Below are positions 6,831-14,676 of a stretch of DNA of 14,799 nucleotides, one piece after another (positions within the stretch are counted from its first letter, which is position 1; every line of letters begins with the position of its first letter). A program made the translations under genes and the position numbers. The notes beneath the pieces were generated by a model. It did no database searches. It saw only the letters and a list, made by a program, of their open reading frames with translations, and was not told the origin of the DNA. Source of the stretch: Muribaculaceae bacterium (lineage in GTDB: Bacteria; Bacteroidota; Bacteroidia; Bacteroidales; Muribaculaceae); contig JAFYYI010000062.1 of the NCBI GenBank assembly GCA_017557665.1, positions 1 through 14,799 on the forward strand, written 5' to 3'.

Positions 6831-9062
6831 GTGGAATTATCGAAAAATCTTGAAGACATCATCACCAGCGCCAACATCCTGGCTTATACCAGCAGGACGC
6901 GTTTGGTGACCCCTGAGCACATCTTGCTTGTCACCCTTGACGACACACCCATGAAACAAGCATTGCGTTATTTTGCCGCTGTACCTGTTGATGAGGTGAA
7001 GTCCAAGCTTGACGAGTATATCGAAGGCATGGAGAAATATGCCGATGACGAGGAGCAGCCCGATGAGCTTGTGGGCTCGCATCAGCTGGGCAGACTGTTC
7101 GCTAAGATGGAACGCCACTGCAAGGAGGCCCTCAACGACAAGGTTGACGTGCCCCACATGCTGGTCTCGATGCTCGAGTTGAATGACTCCTTCGCCTGCA
7201 ACTGTTTGAAGGCACTTGTCGGTGAGGACAAAGGCCTGTTCCTTCAGGCAGTCATCGACGCCTATCAAGGCAACTTTGTGGAACCGGCCGAGACGCCGTT
7301 TGCCGCCCAGGGTGGGGCAGGGCAACCTGCCAACGCGCCCAATTGGCGTGACTTCGTGTTGTGCATCTCAGACCATCTGGCGGACCATAACCCACTCATC
7401 GGACGTGAGGCCGAGCTGGACCGGACCATCCAGGTCTTGTGCCGCAAGGACAAGAACAATCCGTTGCACATCGGTGAACCCGGCGTTGGCAAGACCTCTA
7501 TTGTCTATGGCTTGGCTCAACGCATTCAGGACGGCAATGTCCCCGAGTCGTTGCAGGGCGTAAAGATCTATCAGCTGGACCTGGGAGCCCTTATAGCTGG
7601 CACACAGTTCCGTGGTGACTTTGAGAAGCGTCTCAAGCTGGTCATGAAGGGTGTTGCTGCCGAGAAGGGGGCCATCCTTTACATTGACGAGATTCACAAT
7701 ATCGTAGGCGCTGGGCAGACGGGTGAGGGCTCAATGGACGCCAGCAACCTGCTCAAGCCTTATCTTGAGGGTGGACACGTGCGCTTCATCGGGGCGACAA
7801 CCTATGAGGAATACAACCGCTTCATCATGCGCAACAAGGGCTTGGTTCGTCGTTTCCAGCAAGTGCCTATCGAGGAGCCCAGCATCGAGGACACCCTCAA
7901 TATCGTGAGAATGCTTAAGGAAAGCTACGAGGCGTTCCATAACGTCAAATATGACGACGACGCCTTGGAATTTGCTGTGAAAGGCAGTGCTCGGCACATC
8001 ACCGACCGCTACCTGCCCGATAAGGCCATCGACCTGATTGACGAGGCGGGGGCGTGGGTGCAGATGAACCGCAAGGACGATGAAGATGCCCGTGTGGATA
8101 AAAGCCTCATGGCCAATGTGCTGTCGCGTGTCGCAAAAATTGATGCACTCTCATTGGACGAAAGCGAGAACGATAAACTGGAAGACCTGGATTCACGCAT
8201 CAAGGACAAGATCTACGGCCAGGACACCGCTGTCAAGCAGGTTGTTGAAGCCGTGCAGATGTCCAAGGCCGGCCTCATCGACGAGAACAAGCCGTTGGCA
8301 TCGCTGCTCTTTGTCGGCCCAACAGGTGTGGGCAAAACCGAAGTGGCTCGCGTGCTGGCCAAAGAGATGGGTGTCGAACTGGTGCGCTTCGACATGAGTG
8401 AATATGTTGAAAAACACACAGTTGCCAAGCTCATCGGCTCACCGGCGGGTTATGTGGGCTATGATGACGGAGGCTTGCTGACAGACGCTGTGCGCAAGCA
8501 TCCCGACTGCGTGCTCCTGCTCGACGAGATAGAGAAGGCCCACGACGATATCTTCAATCTGCTGCTGCAGGTGATGGACTACGGCACGTTGAGTGACAAC
8601 AAAGGCCGCAAGGCGGTGTTCCGTAATGTGGTGCTCATTATGACCAGCAATGCCGGTGCGCAATTCGCCCAACAGGCATCGGTGGGTTTTGCTTCGACAG
8701 TGACAGCTGGACAAGCCATGCTCAAGCAGGTGAAGAGGACTTTCAAACCCGAGTTTATCAACCGCCTGTCCTCGATTGTCGTGTTCAATGACATGGACCG
8801 CACCATGGCTTCCATGATTCTGGACAAGAAGCTGCGTGAGCTGCAAGAAATGCTCACGCCCAAGGGTGTCACCCTCTCGTTGAGCGATGAGGTGCGTGAG
8901 CAGTTGCTGCAGGAGGGCTATAGCACGGAATATGGTGCACGCGAAATGGACCGAGTGATTCACAATCGCCTCAAGTCCAGGCTCGTGCGTGAAATTCTCT
9001 TCGGTTCACTCAAGCAGGGCGGCGAGTATCTGGTAGAACGTTTAGAAGATGATTTGTCATGA
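6831..9062 (+). CDS. clpA: ClpA, AAA+ unfoldase of the ClpAP protease
   Basis: A 743-residue, two-ring AAA+ ATPase that unfolds ClpS-delivered and other substrates into ClpP. An N-domain (about 1-145) is followed by D1 with Walker A GEPGVGKTS (215-223), Walker B ILYIDEIH (282-289) and the arginine pair at 340-341. D2 has Walker A GPTGVGKTE (496-504), Walker B LLLDEIEKAH (562-571) and sensor-2 GAREMDR (702-708). SVGF (617-620) stands where the ClpP-binding IGL/IGF loop sits. There is no ClpB/ClpC-type coiled-coil middle domain, and the length is close to E. coli ClpA. The GTG at 6831 is chosen: it follows an A-rich stretch and gives an N-terminus (MELSKNLEDII) that aligns with the start of ClpA, while the reading from TTG at 6804 adds nine unlikely residues. 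Its stop overlaps the aat start by 4 bp (ATGA). ClpP is not in this window. Confidence 0.95.
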   Translation: MELSKNLEDIITSANILAYTSRTRLVTPEHILLVTLDDTPMKQALRYFAAVPVDEVKSKLDEYIEGMEKYADDEEQPDELVGSHQLGRLFAKMERHCKEALNDKVDVPHMLVSMLELNDSFACNCLKALVGEDKGLFLQAVIDAYQGNFVEPAETPFAAQGGAGQPANAPNWRDFVLCISDHLADHNPLIGREAELDRTIQVLCRKDKNNPLHIGEPGVGKTSIVYGLAQRIQDGNVPESLQGVKIYQLDLGALIAGTQFRGDFEKRLKLVMKGVAAEKGAILYIDEIHNIVGAGQTGEGSMDASNLLKPYLEGGHVRFIGATTYEEYNRFIMRNKGLVRRFQQVPIEEPSIEDTLNIVRMLKESYEAFHNVKYDDDALEFAVKGSARHITDRYLPDKAIDLIDEAGAWVQMNRKDDEDARVDKSLMANVLSRVAKIDALSLDESENDKLEDLDSRIKDKIYGQDTAVKQVVEAVQMSKAGLIDENKPLASLLFVGPTGVGKTEVARVLAKEMGVELVRFDMSEYVEKHTVAKLIGSPAGYVGYDDGGLLTDAVRKHPDCVLLLDEIEKAHDDIFNLLLQVMDYGTLSDNKGRKAVFRNVVLIMTSNAGAQFAQQASVGFASTVTAGQAMLKQVKRTFKPEFINRLSSIVVFNDMDRTMASMILDKKLRELQEMLTPKGVTLSLSDEVREQLLQEGYSTEYGAREMDRVIHNRLKSRLVREILFGSLKQGGEYLVERLEDDLS

Positions 9063-9772
9063 TTTTTGAGTTGACTGATGACATTGCTTTTCCTGACCCC
9101 AGGATGGGAGAGGAGAACGGGCTGTTGTGCGTCGGTGGAGACCTGAGCGTGGAGCGCCTGAGGGTTGCCTACAACTACGGCATCTTCCCGTGGTTTTCCT
9201 TCCGTGACTGGCCTTATCCTGCATGGTACTGCCCGATGCAGCGCTTTGTGATTTTCCCTGATGAGATTCATGTGTCACACTCGATGCGCACGCTGATGAA
9301 CAAACAGGAGTATCGCGTGACGTTCAACGAGAATTTCGATGGTGTCATTCGTGGTTGCAGCGAGGTGAACGGCCGTTACTACTGCAACGGTGCCTGGTTG
9401 GGTGAGGACATAATCGAAGCCTACACCGACATGTATCTCCACGGTTATGCCAATAGTGTGGAGGTTTGGAACCGTGATGAAGAACTGGTGGGCGGCCTTT
9501 ATGGCATTTTGGTGGGCTACTGTTTTATCGGCGAGAGCATGTTTTCCAAGGAGCCCAGTGCGTCAAAACTCGCGCTGATACATCTCGCACGGCGCTTGAA
9601 AGAGAATGGTGGAAAGATGATAGATTGTCAGCTTGAAACCCCGCATCTCAAGTCAATGGGCGGACGCTTCATCCCTTACAAGGAGTATCTGGAAATTCTT
9701 AATCCAAGTGGCGCGAAATACCTCTTCAGTCAAGAAGTAGAGCCCACTGAAAGCGAGGAGAAAACCGATTAG
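9059..9772 (+). CDS. aat: Leucyl/phenylalanyl-tRNA--protein transferase
   Basis: A 237-residue cytoplasmic aminoacyl-tRNA-protein transferase that adds Leu or Phe from charged tRNA to proteins with N-terminal Lys or Arg, creating N-degrons for ClpS/ClpAP (activity from family knowledge). Family motifs are GLLCVGGDLS (21-30), YGIFPWFS (40-47), VEVWNRDEELVGGLYG (134-149, with E135 matching an active-site Glu), GESMFS (158-163), ASK-AL (168-172) and DCQ (189-191, matching catalytic D186/Q188 of the E. coli enzyme). Length is as usual for the family. The ATG overlaps the clpA stop by 4 bp, so the two genes are probably translationally coupled. It is the last gene of the clpS-clpA-aat operon. Confidence 0.96.
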   Translation: MIFELTDDIAFPDPRMGEENGLLCVGGDLSVERLRVAYNYGIFPWFSFRDWPYPAWYCPMQRFVIFPDEIHVSHSMRTLMNKQEYRVTFNENFDGVIRGCSEVNGRYYCNGAWLGEDIIEAYTDMYLHGYANSVEVWNRDEELVGGLYGILVGYCFIGESMFSKEPSASKLALIHLARRLKENGGKMIDCQLETPHLKSMGGRFIPYKEYLEILNPSGAKYLFSQEVEPTESEEKTD

Positions 9773-9866
9773 TTCATTTGGATGATTATTTCTCTTTGTT
9801 GCCGTTATGACTGCAGCTTTTGATTAGGATTAAATAATTGTTATTAAGTTTATTATAGGTAAGAAT

Positions 9867-9940
9867 TTAAAGTAATATCTAAACCAAGTTAACGCAAGTA
9901 ACATAAAGTGTTACTTTAATATCAAATCAGGTGATATTTT
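9867..9940. terminator. AT-rich inverted repeats between convergent genes, weak terminator candidate
   Basis: TTAAAGTAA (9867-9875) and TTACTTTAA (9911-9919) form a 9-bp inverted repeat with 35 bp between. AATATCA (9918-9924) and TGATATT (9932-9938) form a second 7-bp stem with loop AATCAGG, running into TTTTT on the plus strand. The stems are A/T-only or nearly so and therefore weak. This is the only terminator-like structure seen between aat and the convergent membrane-protein gene. Confidence 0.35.
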
Positions 9941-9957
9941 TGAGTAGAAATGGCTGT

Positions 9958-10452
9958 TCAAGGACGCCCAAAAAGGCGGTTTGTCACCATGGTCATTAAC
10001 GGGGAGCCGACGATCAGGAGGAGTCCTGCCATGGCGGTGTAACGACATGCGTCGGCCTCGCCCAGGTAGTAGGCGAGACAGCCTGCGATGGCTCCCAAAA
10101 CAAGGACGGCCAGCGCAATTGAAGTGGCGTAGATGCCACTGGCGCGCTTGCTGAAAGCCGGACGCTTGCCCCGGTTGTTCAACAGGAGGACTATTCCCTG
10201 GGCGAGAAGCGCTGCGGCGAGAATGAGCACCACAATCCATGACATCTGTGCCATGTCGGTGAACAAGCCCAACAGCACGGCCAGTGCCAGGAGGCGCTTG
10301 GGCGAAGTGAATTCGCCGTTGTCTTTCAGTCGCTTGCTATAGGCCTTGTGGTCGAATTCGAGCTCCTGCAGCGACAATGTGTCGAGCCGCAGCATCACGA
10401 GGAGGTCAAAAATCCCTGCTACCAGCAGGATAATGTAAGCAATCAGTGTCAT
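9958..10452 (-). CDS. Hypothetical multi-pass inner-membrane protein
   Basis: A 164-residue hydrophobic protein that I do not recognise. About five membrane segments are visible: 3-22 (LIAYIILLVAGIFDLLVML), 53-69, 71-92 (WIVVLILAAALLAQGIVLLL), 106-131 (GIYATSIALAVLVLGAIAG) and 138-157. A charged loop (about 23-52, LRLDTLSLQELEFDHKAYSKR) lies between the first two, and a basic loop (93-103, NRGKRPAFSKR) between the third and fourth. No catalytic motif stands out. The ATG at 10452 follows a possible -7 box (10482-10489) with a leader of about 30 nt. It stands alone between the aat operon, which converges with it, and the divergent ribosomal operon, so context gives no function. Confidence 0.75.
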   Translation of the reverse strand: MTLIAYIILLVAGIFDLLVMLRLDTLSLQELEFDHKAYSKRLKDNGEFTSPKRLLALAVLLGLFTDMAQMSWIVVLILAAALLAQGIVLLLNNRGKRPAFSKRASGIYATSIALAVLVLGAIAGCLAYYLGEADACRYTAMAGLLLIVGSPLMTMVTNRLFGRP

Positions 10453-10481
10453 TGTTGTTGGCTGTATTGTTGTTCCGTCTG

Positions 10482-10489
10482 CAAATGTA
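10482..10489 (-). promoter_or_regulatory. Possible -7 promoter element of the membrane-protein gene
   Basis: TACATTTG on the minus strand matches TAnnTTTG, 29 bp before the ATG. No TTG occurs at the -33 distance; that position falls inside the strong dyad at 10503-10527. Confidence 0.5.
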
Positions 10490-10502
10490 TCAATAATTCG
10501 GC

Positions 10503-10527
10503 TTTCCGCTTCACGCTGAGGCGGAAA
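10503..10527. repeat. Fully paired 11-bp dyad over the -33 region of the membrane-protein promoter
   Basis: TTTCCGC-T-TCA (10503-10513) pairs with TGA-G-GCGGAAA (10517-10527) around a CGC loop, with one T-G wobble. On the minus strand it spans the place where the -33 element should be, so it is an operator candidate. It could also be a transcript hairpin from an unknown RNA. Confidence 0.5.
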
Positions 10528-10635
10528 AAGTTTAGAGTTATTGATGATCTTCGCCAGGTATCGCTAATCGTAATGGGGTGATCCGATGAAATTGCATGCA
10601 TGCTTTCATCCGACTTTTCCAAACCCGTCTTGTTG

Positions 10636-10671
10636 GGGCGCAGTATTTGCGCCCTTATATATTATATATAA
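10636..10671. repeat. GC-rich hairpin abutting a perfect AT palindrome
   Basis: GGGCGCA (10636-10642) and TGCGCCC (10648-10654) form a perfect 7-bp stem with loop GTATT. The next base begins TTATATATTATATATAA (10655-10671), a perfect palindrome around one central T. A true T-tract is lacking on either strand, so a terminator is doubtful; a REP-like dispersed element is an alternative. Confidence 0.5.
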
Positions 10672-10919
10672 TGTGTAACTCAAAAGTGGCGCAGAGCAGC
10701 ATGCCGCGGTGTGAAGACGTGCGGTTGGAGACGCGATGAAACAGTACTAAAAACGGTTAGTTTTCCTGCTAAATGACGTTAAATAATGTTAAGATTGAAT
10801 AACTTTCACAATTTGTAAGGGTGGCTGATTATCAGCATTTTAGCTCTATTATGATGGAAAACAGTTGGTTGAATGGCCAGTAAAAATCACATTATATATA
10901 GAAAATAAGTGGCTAAAGG

Positions 10920-10951
10920 TTTGGCTATTACAGAAATTGTTTGTAATTTTG
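10920..10951 (+). promoter_or_regulatory. Bacteroidetes-type promoter of the rpsL ribosomal operon
   Basis: TTTG (10920-10923), exactly 20 nt, then TAATTTTG (10944-10951), the same spacing as the clpS promoter. Transcription should begin near 10957, giving a leader of about 130 nt before rpsL. Confidence 0.8.
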
Positions 10952-11088
10952 CAACGCTTTTTTGCGCCGGTAGGGCCGAAAATGACGTCTAAACGCTTGA
11001 TAGTGTGGGCGATTAAGTGGTCTTCGGAGCATGGGAGCAAACTGAAAAATATTTGTCAAATTAATTAAAAACAAAACAAAAAACTAAG

Positions 11089-11469
11089 ATGCCTACTATT
11101 CAGCAATTAGTAAGAAAAGGCCGCACTGCGCTGGAATCGACCAGCAAATCGCCCGCTCTGGATTCATGTCCTCAGCGTCGCGGTGTATGTGTTCGTGTTT
11201 ACACGACCACGCCTAAGAAGCCGAATTCGGCTATGCGCAAGGTTGCCCGTGTCCGTCTGACCAACGGTAAGGAGGTGAACTCCTACATCCCTGGTGAGGG
11301 CCACAACCTGCAGGAGCACTCGATCGTCATGGTTCGCGGTGGTCGCGTTAAGGACCTTCCCGGTGTACGCTACCACATCATCCGCGGCACCCTCGACACC
11401 GCCGGTGTTGAAGGCCGCACCCAGCGCCGCAGCAAGTACGGTGCCAAGCGTCCCAAGAAGAAAAAGTAA
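11089..11469 (+). CDS. rpsL: 30S ribosomal protein S12
   Basis: A 126-residue S12 of the small-subunit decoding centre. Hallmarks are QLVRKGR (6-12), [14 protein letters not shown] (21-34), [19 protein letters not shown] (39-57) and [13 protein letters not shown] (84-96). The lysines where streptomycin resistance changes usually arise (in PKKPNS, 43-44, and K88) are wild type. D89 is the family position that RimO methylthiolates in some bacteria. The tail is highly basic (RPKKKK). First gene of the str-type operon, with its own promoter and a leader of about 130 nt. The ATG is preceded by an A-rich tract with no clear Shine-Dalgarno. Confidence 0.98.
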   Translation: MPTIQQLVRKGRTALESTSKSPALDSCPQRRGVCVRVYTTTPKKPNSAMRKVARVRLTNGKEVNSYIPGEGHNLQEHSIVMVRGGRVKDLPGVRYHIIRGTLDTAGVEGRTQRRSKYGAKRPKKKK

Positions 11470-11571
11470 TCACTGACGCATCAAGGCCAAGACTTACTAA
11501 AACAATTCAAAAGTAAAATTAATTTCAAACTTAGTTTTCAGTTTTATTGGATTGATTCATTTGGTTGAGTA

Positions 11572-11594
11572 AACGCGCCGCAGCGGCGGGCGTT
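11572..11594 (+). promoter_or_regulatory. Hairpin in the rpsL-rpsG intercistronic region, S7 feedback-site candidate
   Basis: AACGC+GCCG (11572-11580) pairs with CGGC+GCGTT (11584-11587 and 11590-11594), loop CAG, with a GG bulge. It is the one GC-rich structure in an otherwise A/T-rich 181-nt gap. In E. coli, S7 represses translation by binding the rpsL-rpsG gap (established). Whether this hairpin does the same is inference. No T-tract follows, so it is not an intrinsic terminator. Confidence 0.4.
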
Positions 11595-11650
11595 GAAGAA
11601 CAAAGCAAAAGACAACCAAGCAGACTTAAAACTACAACTGTGTTTAAAAA

Positions 11651-12127
11651 ATGAGAAAGGCTAAGCCAAAAAAGAGGATCATTCTGCCCGATCCTAAGTT
11701 CGGTGACGTTCGCGTAACCAAGTTCGTCAACCACCTCATGTATGATGGTAAGAAGAACACGTCTTACCGTATCTTCTACAGTGCCCTGGATCTCGTGGGC
11801 CAGAAGATGGCTAGTGAAGAGAAGACCCCTCTCGAAATCTGGAAAGCCGCGTTGGAGAAGATCACTCCCCAGGTGGAGGTGAAGTCCCGTCGCGTGGGTG
11901 GTGCTACCTTCCAGGTGCCCACCGAAATCCGCCCCGACCGCAAAGAGTCGGTTTCAATGAAGAACATGATCATTTACGCACGCAAGCGTGGCGGCAAGAC
12001 TATGGCCGACAAGCTGGCTGCTGAGATTATGGACGCCTATAACGAGCAGGGTGGCGCATTCAAGCGCAAAGAGGACATGCACCGCATGGCCGAGGCTAAC
12101 CGCGCATTTGCTCACTTCAGATTCTGA
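11651..12127 (+). CDS. rpsG: 30S ribosomal protein S7
   Basis: A 158-residue S7, the primary 16S rRNA 3'-domain binder that nucleates the 30S head. Family stretches are [18 protein letters not shown] (2-19), [20 protein letters not shown] (22-41), [20 protein letters not shown] (60-79) and [18 protein letters not shown] (80-97), with C-terminal [15 protein letters not shown]. Length is normal and close to the short bacterial form. It follows rpsL by 181 bp, unusually wide inside an otherwise tight operon, and precedes fusA by 24 bp. Confidence 0.98.
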   Translation: MRKAKPKKRIILPDPKFGDVRVTKFVNHLMYDGKKNTSYRIFYSALDLVGQKMASEEKTPLEIWKAALEKITPQVEVKSRRVGGATFQVPTEIRPDRKESVSMKNMIIYARKRGGKTMADKLAAEIMDAYNEQGGAFKRKEDMHRMAEANRAFAHFRF

Positions 12128-12151
12128 TTTAGCGACGACGTGAACTAGACA

Positions 12152-14278
12152 ATGGGCACCGACGCACAACTGAAATATACACGTAACATCGGCATCATGG
12201 CACACATCGATGCCGGCAAGACCACCACATCGGAGCGGATCTTGTACTACACGGGCCTTACCCACAAGATGGGCGAGGTTCATGAGGGTACCGCCACCAT
12301 GGACTGGATGGAGCAGGAGCAGGAGAGGGGCATCACCATCACCAGCGCCGCTACCACCGCGTTCTGGAACTATGACGGTAGCAAGTACAAGATCAATCTG
12401 ATCGATACTCCGGGGCATGTGGACTTCACCGTCGAGGTGGAGCGCTCGCTGCGCGTGCTGGATGGCGCTATCGCCACATTCTGCGCTGTGGGCGGCGTAG
12501 AGCCCCAGAGCGAGACCGTGTGGCGTCAGGCCGACAAGTATGAGGTGCCCCGCATCGCCTATGTTAACAAGATGGACCGTGTGGGCTGCAACTACCTCGA
12601 TGTAGTGCGCCAGATCCGCGAGGTCCTCGGGGCCAATCCTTGCCCCATTCAGTTGCCCATCGGAGCCGAGGAAAATTTCAAGGGCGTCGTTGACCTGATC
12701 ACGATGAAGGCCCTCTACTGGCACGACGAGACTCTCGGTGCCGAGTATGAGACCGCCGACGTCCCCGCCGACATGCTTGACGAGGTACAGGAGTACCGCG
12801 ACAAGATGCTCGAGCAACTCGCCGAGTTTGACGACGAGCTCATGGCCAAGTACTTTGACGATCCCGACTCGATCACCGTTGACGAGATCAGGACTGCCAT
12901 GCGCAAGGCCACGCTCGACCGCAACATGGTTCCCGTGTTGTGCGGCAGCTCGTTCAAGAACAAGGGCGTTCAACCGCTGCTCGACGCCGTTTGCGCCTAT
13001 CTGCCCAGCCCCGCCGATGCCGGTGAGGTGAAGGGTGTGGCCGTGAACGACCCCGACAAGGTGATTGCCCGCAAGCCCCTGTTCGAGGAGCCCCTGTGTG
13101 CGCTGGTCTTCAAGATCGCTACCGACCCCTATGTGGGCCGTCTGGTGTTCTTCCGCGTGTATTCGGGTGAGTTCAATGCCGGCAGTCAGGTCTATAACGT
13201 GCGCACCGGTCACAAGGAGCGCGTTTCCCGCCTGTTCCAGATGCACAGCAACCGTCAGAACCCCATGGAGGTGATCGGCTGCGGTGACATCGGCGCGGGA
13301 GTCGGCTTTAAGGATGTGCACACGGGTGACACCCTGTGCAGCGGTGCCGACACTGCCATCGTTCTCGAGGCTATGGATTTCCCCGAGCCCGTGATCGGTA
13401 TCGCAGTGGAGCCCAAGACGCAGAACGACCTCGACCGCATGGCAGTGGGCCTGGCAAAGCTTGCCGAGGAGGATCCCACCTTCCAGGTCGAGAGCAACGA
13501 GGAGACTGGCCAGACCATCATCCGCGGAATGGGTGAGTTGCATCTGGACATCATCCTCGACCGTCTGCGCCGCGAGTTCAAGGTAGAGTGCAACCAGGGT
13601 CGCCCCCAGGTTTCCTACAAGGAGGCCATCTCGCAGCCTGCAACCGTGCGTGAAGTCTTCAAGAAGCAGACCGGCGGTCACGGCAAGTTTGCCGATATCG
13701 AGTGCCGTGTCGAGCCCATCGACGACGACTTCGACGGCAGCCTGCAGTTTGTCAACGAGGTGAAGGGCGGCGAAATCCCCAAGGAGTACATGCCCAGCAT
13801 CGAGAAAGGTTTCAAGAGCGCCATGCGCAGCGGTGTGCTCGCGGGCTTCCCCCTGCAGAGCCTCAAGGTGACCATCCTCGACGGCAGCTACCACCCCGTG
13901 GACAGCGACAGCCTGAGCTTCGAGCTGTGCGCCATGCAGGCTTACCGCAGCGCTTGCCGCCAGGCACGCCCCGTGCTGCTCGAGCCGATGATGAAGCTCG
14001 AGGTCGTTACCCCCGAGGAGAACATGGGTGACGTTATCGCCGACCTGAACAGGCGCCGCGCCATCGTCGAGGGCATGGAGACCGCTCGCAGCGGTGCCCG
14101 CATCGTCAAGGCCAGCACCCCGCTCGCCGAGATGTTCGGCTATGTCACCGCATTGCGCAACATCACCAGCGGCCGTGCCACCAGCACGATGTCATTTTCC
14201 CACTTTGCCCCTGTGGCAACCCCCATCGCCCTGAAGGTGCTGGGTGAATGCCTGGGACACGTCGAATTATTGCAATAA
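12152..14278 (+). CDS. fusA: Translation elongation factor G
   Basis: A 708-residue EF-G, the GTPase that drives ribosomal translocation and, with RRF, ribosome recycling. GTPase motifs are G1 AHIDAGKT (17-24), G2 RGIT (59-62), G3 DTPGH (85-89), G4 NKMD (139-142) and G5 GSS (265-267). Domain II follows (about 310-400), then domain III, domain IV beginning around [20 protein letters not shown], and the C-terminal domain V with [17 protein letters not shown]. Full length for the family. Codon use is strongly biased to C/G-ending codons, as expected for a very highly expressed gene, which leaves long antisense frames open. Lying in the str-type operon, it is more likely the housekeeping EF-G than a second paralogue. 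rpsJ starts 22 bp downstream with no tuf between. Confidence 0.98.
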   Translation: MGTDAQLKYTRNIGIMAHIDAGKTTTSERILYYTGLTHKMGEVHEGTATMDWMEQEQERGITITSAATTAFWNYDGSKYKINLIDTPGHVDFTVEVERSLRVLDGAIATFCAVGGVEPQSETVWRQADKYEVPRIAYVNKMDRVGCNYLDVVRQIREVLGANPCPIQLPIGAEENFKGVVDLITMKALYWHDETLGAEYETADVPADMLDEVQEYRDKMLEQLAEFDDELMAKYFDDPDSITVDEIRTAMRKATLDRNMVPVLCGSSFKNKGVQPLLDAVCAYLPSPADAGEVKGVAVNDPDKVIARKPLFEEPLCALVFKIATDPYVGRLVFFRVYSGEFNAGSQVYNVRTGHKERVSRLFQMHSNRQNPMEVIGCGDIGAGVGFKDVHTGDTLCSGADTAIVLEAMDFPEPVIGIAVEPKTQNDLDRMAVGLAKLAEEDPTFQVESNEETGQTIIRGMGELHLDIILDRLRREFKVECNQGRPQVSYKEAISQPATVREVFKKQTGGHGKFADIECRVEPIDDDFDGSLQFVNEVKGGEIPKEYMPSIEKGFKSAMRSGVLAGFPLQSLKVTILDGSYHPVDSDSLSFELCAMQAYRSACRQARPVLLEPMMKLEVVTPEENMGDVIADLNRRRAIVEGMETARSGARIVKASTPLAEMFGYVTALRNITSGRATSTMSFSHFAPVATPIALKVLGECLGHVELLQ

Positions 14279-14300
14279 TACATTCATTATTATAAATAAT

Positions 14301-14606
14301 ATGAGCCAGAAGATTAGAATTAAATTGAAAAGCTACGATCACAACTTGGTTGACAAGTCGGCCGAGAAGATCGTGCGCACAGTGAAGAGCACTGGCGCTG
14401 TAGTGAGCGGTCCTATCCCCCTGCCCACACACAAGCGCATCTTCACCGTGAACCGTTCGACTTTTGTCAACAAGAAGTCCCGCGAACAGTTCCAGCTGGC
14501 ATCCTTCAAGCGTCTCATCGACATCTACAGCTCTACCGCAAAGACTGTGGACGCCCTGATGAAGCTCGAGTTGCCCAGCGGTGTTGAGGTCGAGATCAAG
14601 GTGTAG
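14301..14606 (+). CDS. rpsJ: 30S ribosomal protein S10
   Basis: A 101-residue S10, part of the 30S head; in other bacteria it also joins NusB in antitermination. Starts [20 protein letters not shown] and contains [17 protein letters not shown] (39-55) and SREQFQL (60-66), all diagnostic of S10. The ATG at 14301 gives the standard length; an upstream in-frame ATG at 14244 lies inside fusA and adds 19 residues with no S10 similarity. The placement right after fusA shows the str and S10 gene clusters are joined directly, without tuf. Confidence 0.98.
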   Translation: MSQKIRIKLKSYDHNLVDKSAEKIVRTVKSTGAVVSGPIPLPTHKRIFTVNRSTFVNKKSREQFQLASFKRLIDIYSSTAKTVDALMKLELPSGVEVEIKV

Positions 14607-14676
14607 TACAAAGGATTGAACAAAACGAGTTAAACAAACAGCATTAACAAACAGTAATTTTAAAATTTCAAGAGAA

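Larger units (their letters stand above)
10453..11088. other. 636-bp gene-free region between divergent genes, with several dyads
   Basis: No credible gene or tRNA is seen. Contents from left to right: the minus-strand -7 box (10482-10489); a strong dyad (10503-10527); a dyad GATGAAA/TTTCATC (10585-10610) with GCATGCATGC in its loop; a GC-rich hairpin GGGCGCA/TGCGCCC (10636-10654) directly followed by the 17-nt palindrome TTATATATTATATATAA (10655-10671); a dyad GCTGATTATCAGC (10824-10836); the rpsL promoter (10920-10951) and the rpsL leader (about 10957-11088). In Bacteroidales genomes as I recall them, rpoC lies just upstream of rpsL; here it does not. Confidence 0.6.

Noticed and set aside
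9773..9957. tRNA or small RNA gene in the aat downstream gap
   Set aside because: No cloverleaf, T-loop or other tRNA signature was found; only weak A/T-rich inverted repeats.
10865..11068. 67-codon plus-strand frame upstream of rpsL
   Set aside because: It spans the consensus rpsL promoter and leader, has no recognisable features, and shows composition like the surrounding A/T-rich spacer.
11954..13894. 646-codon open frame antisense to fusA and rpsG
   Set aside because: It is a by-product of the strong C/G-ending codon bias of fusA. EF-G on the plus strand is certain, and the antisense product resembles no protein I know.
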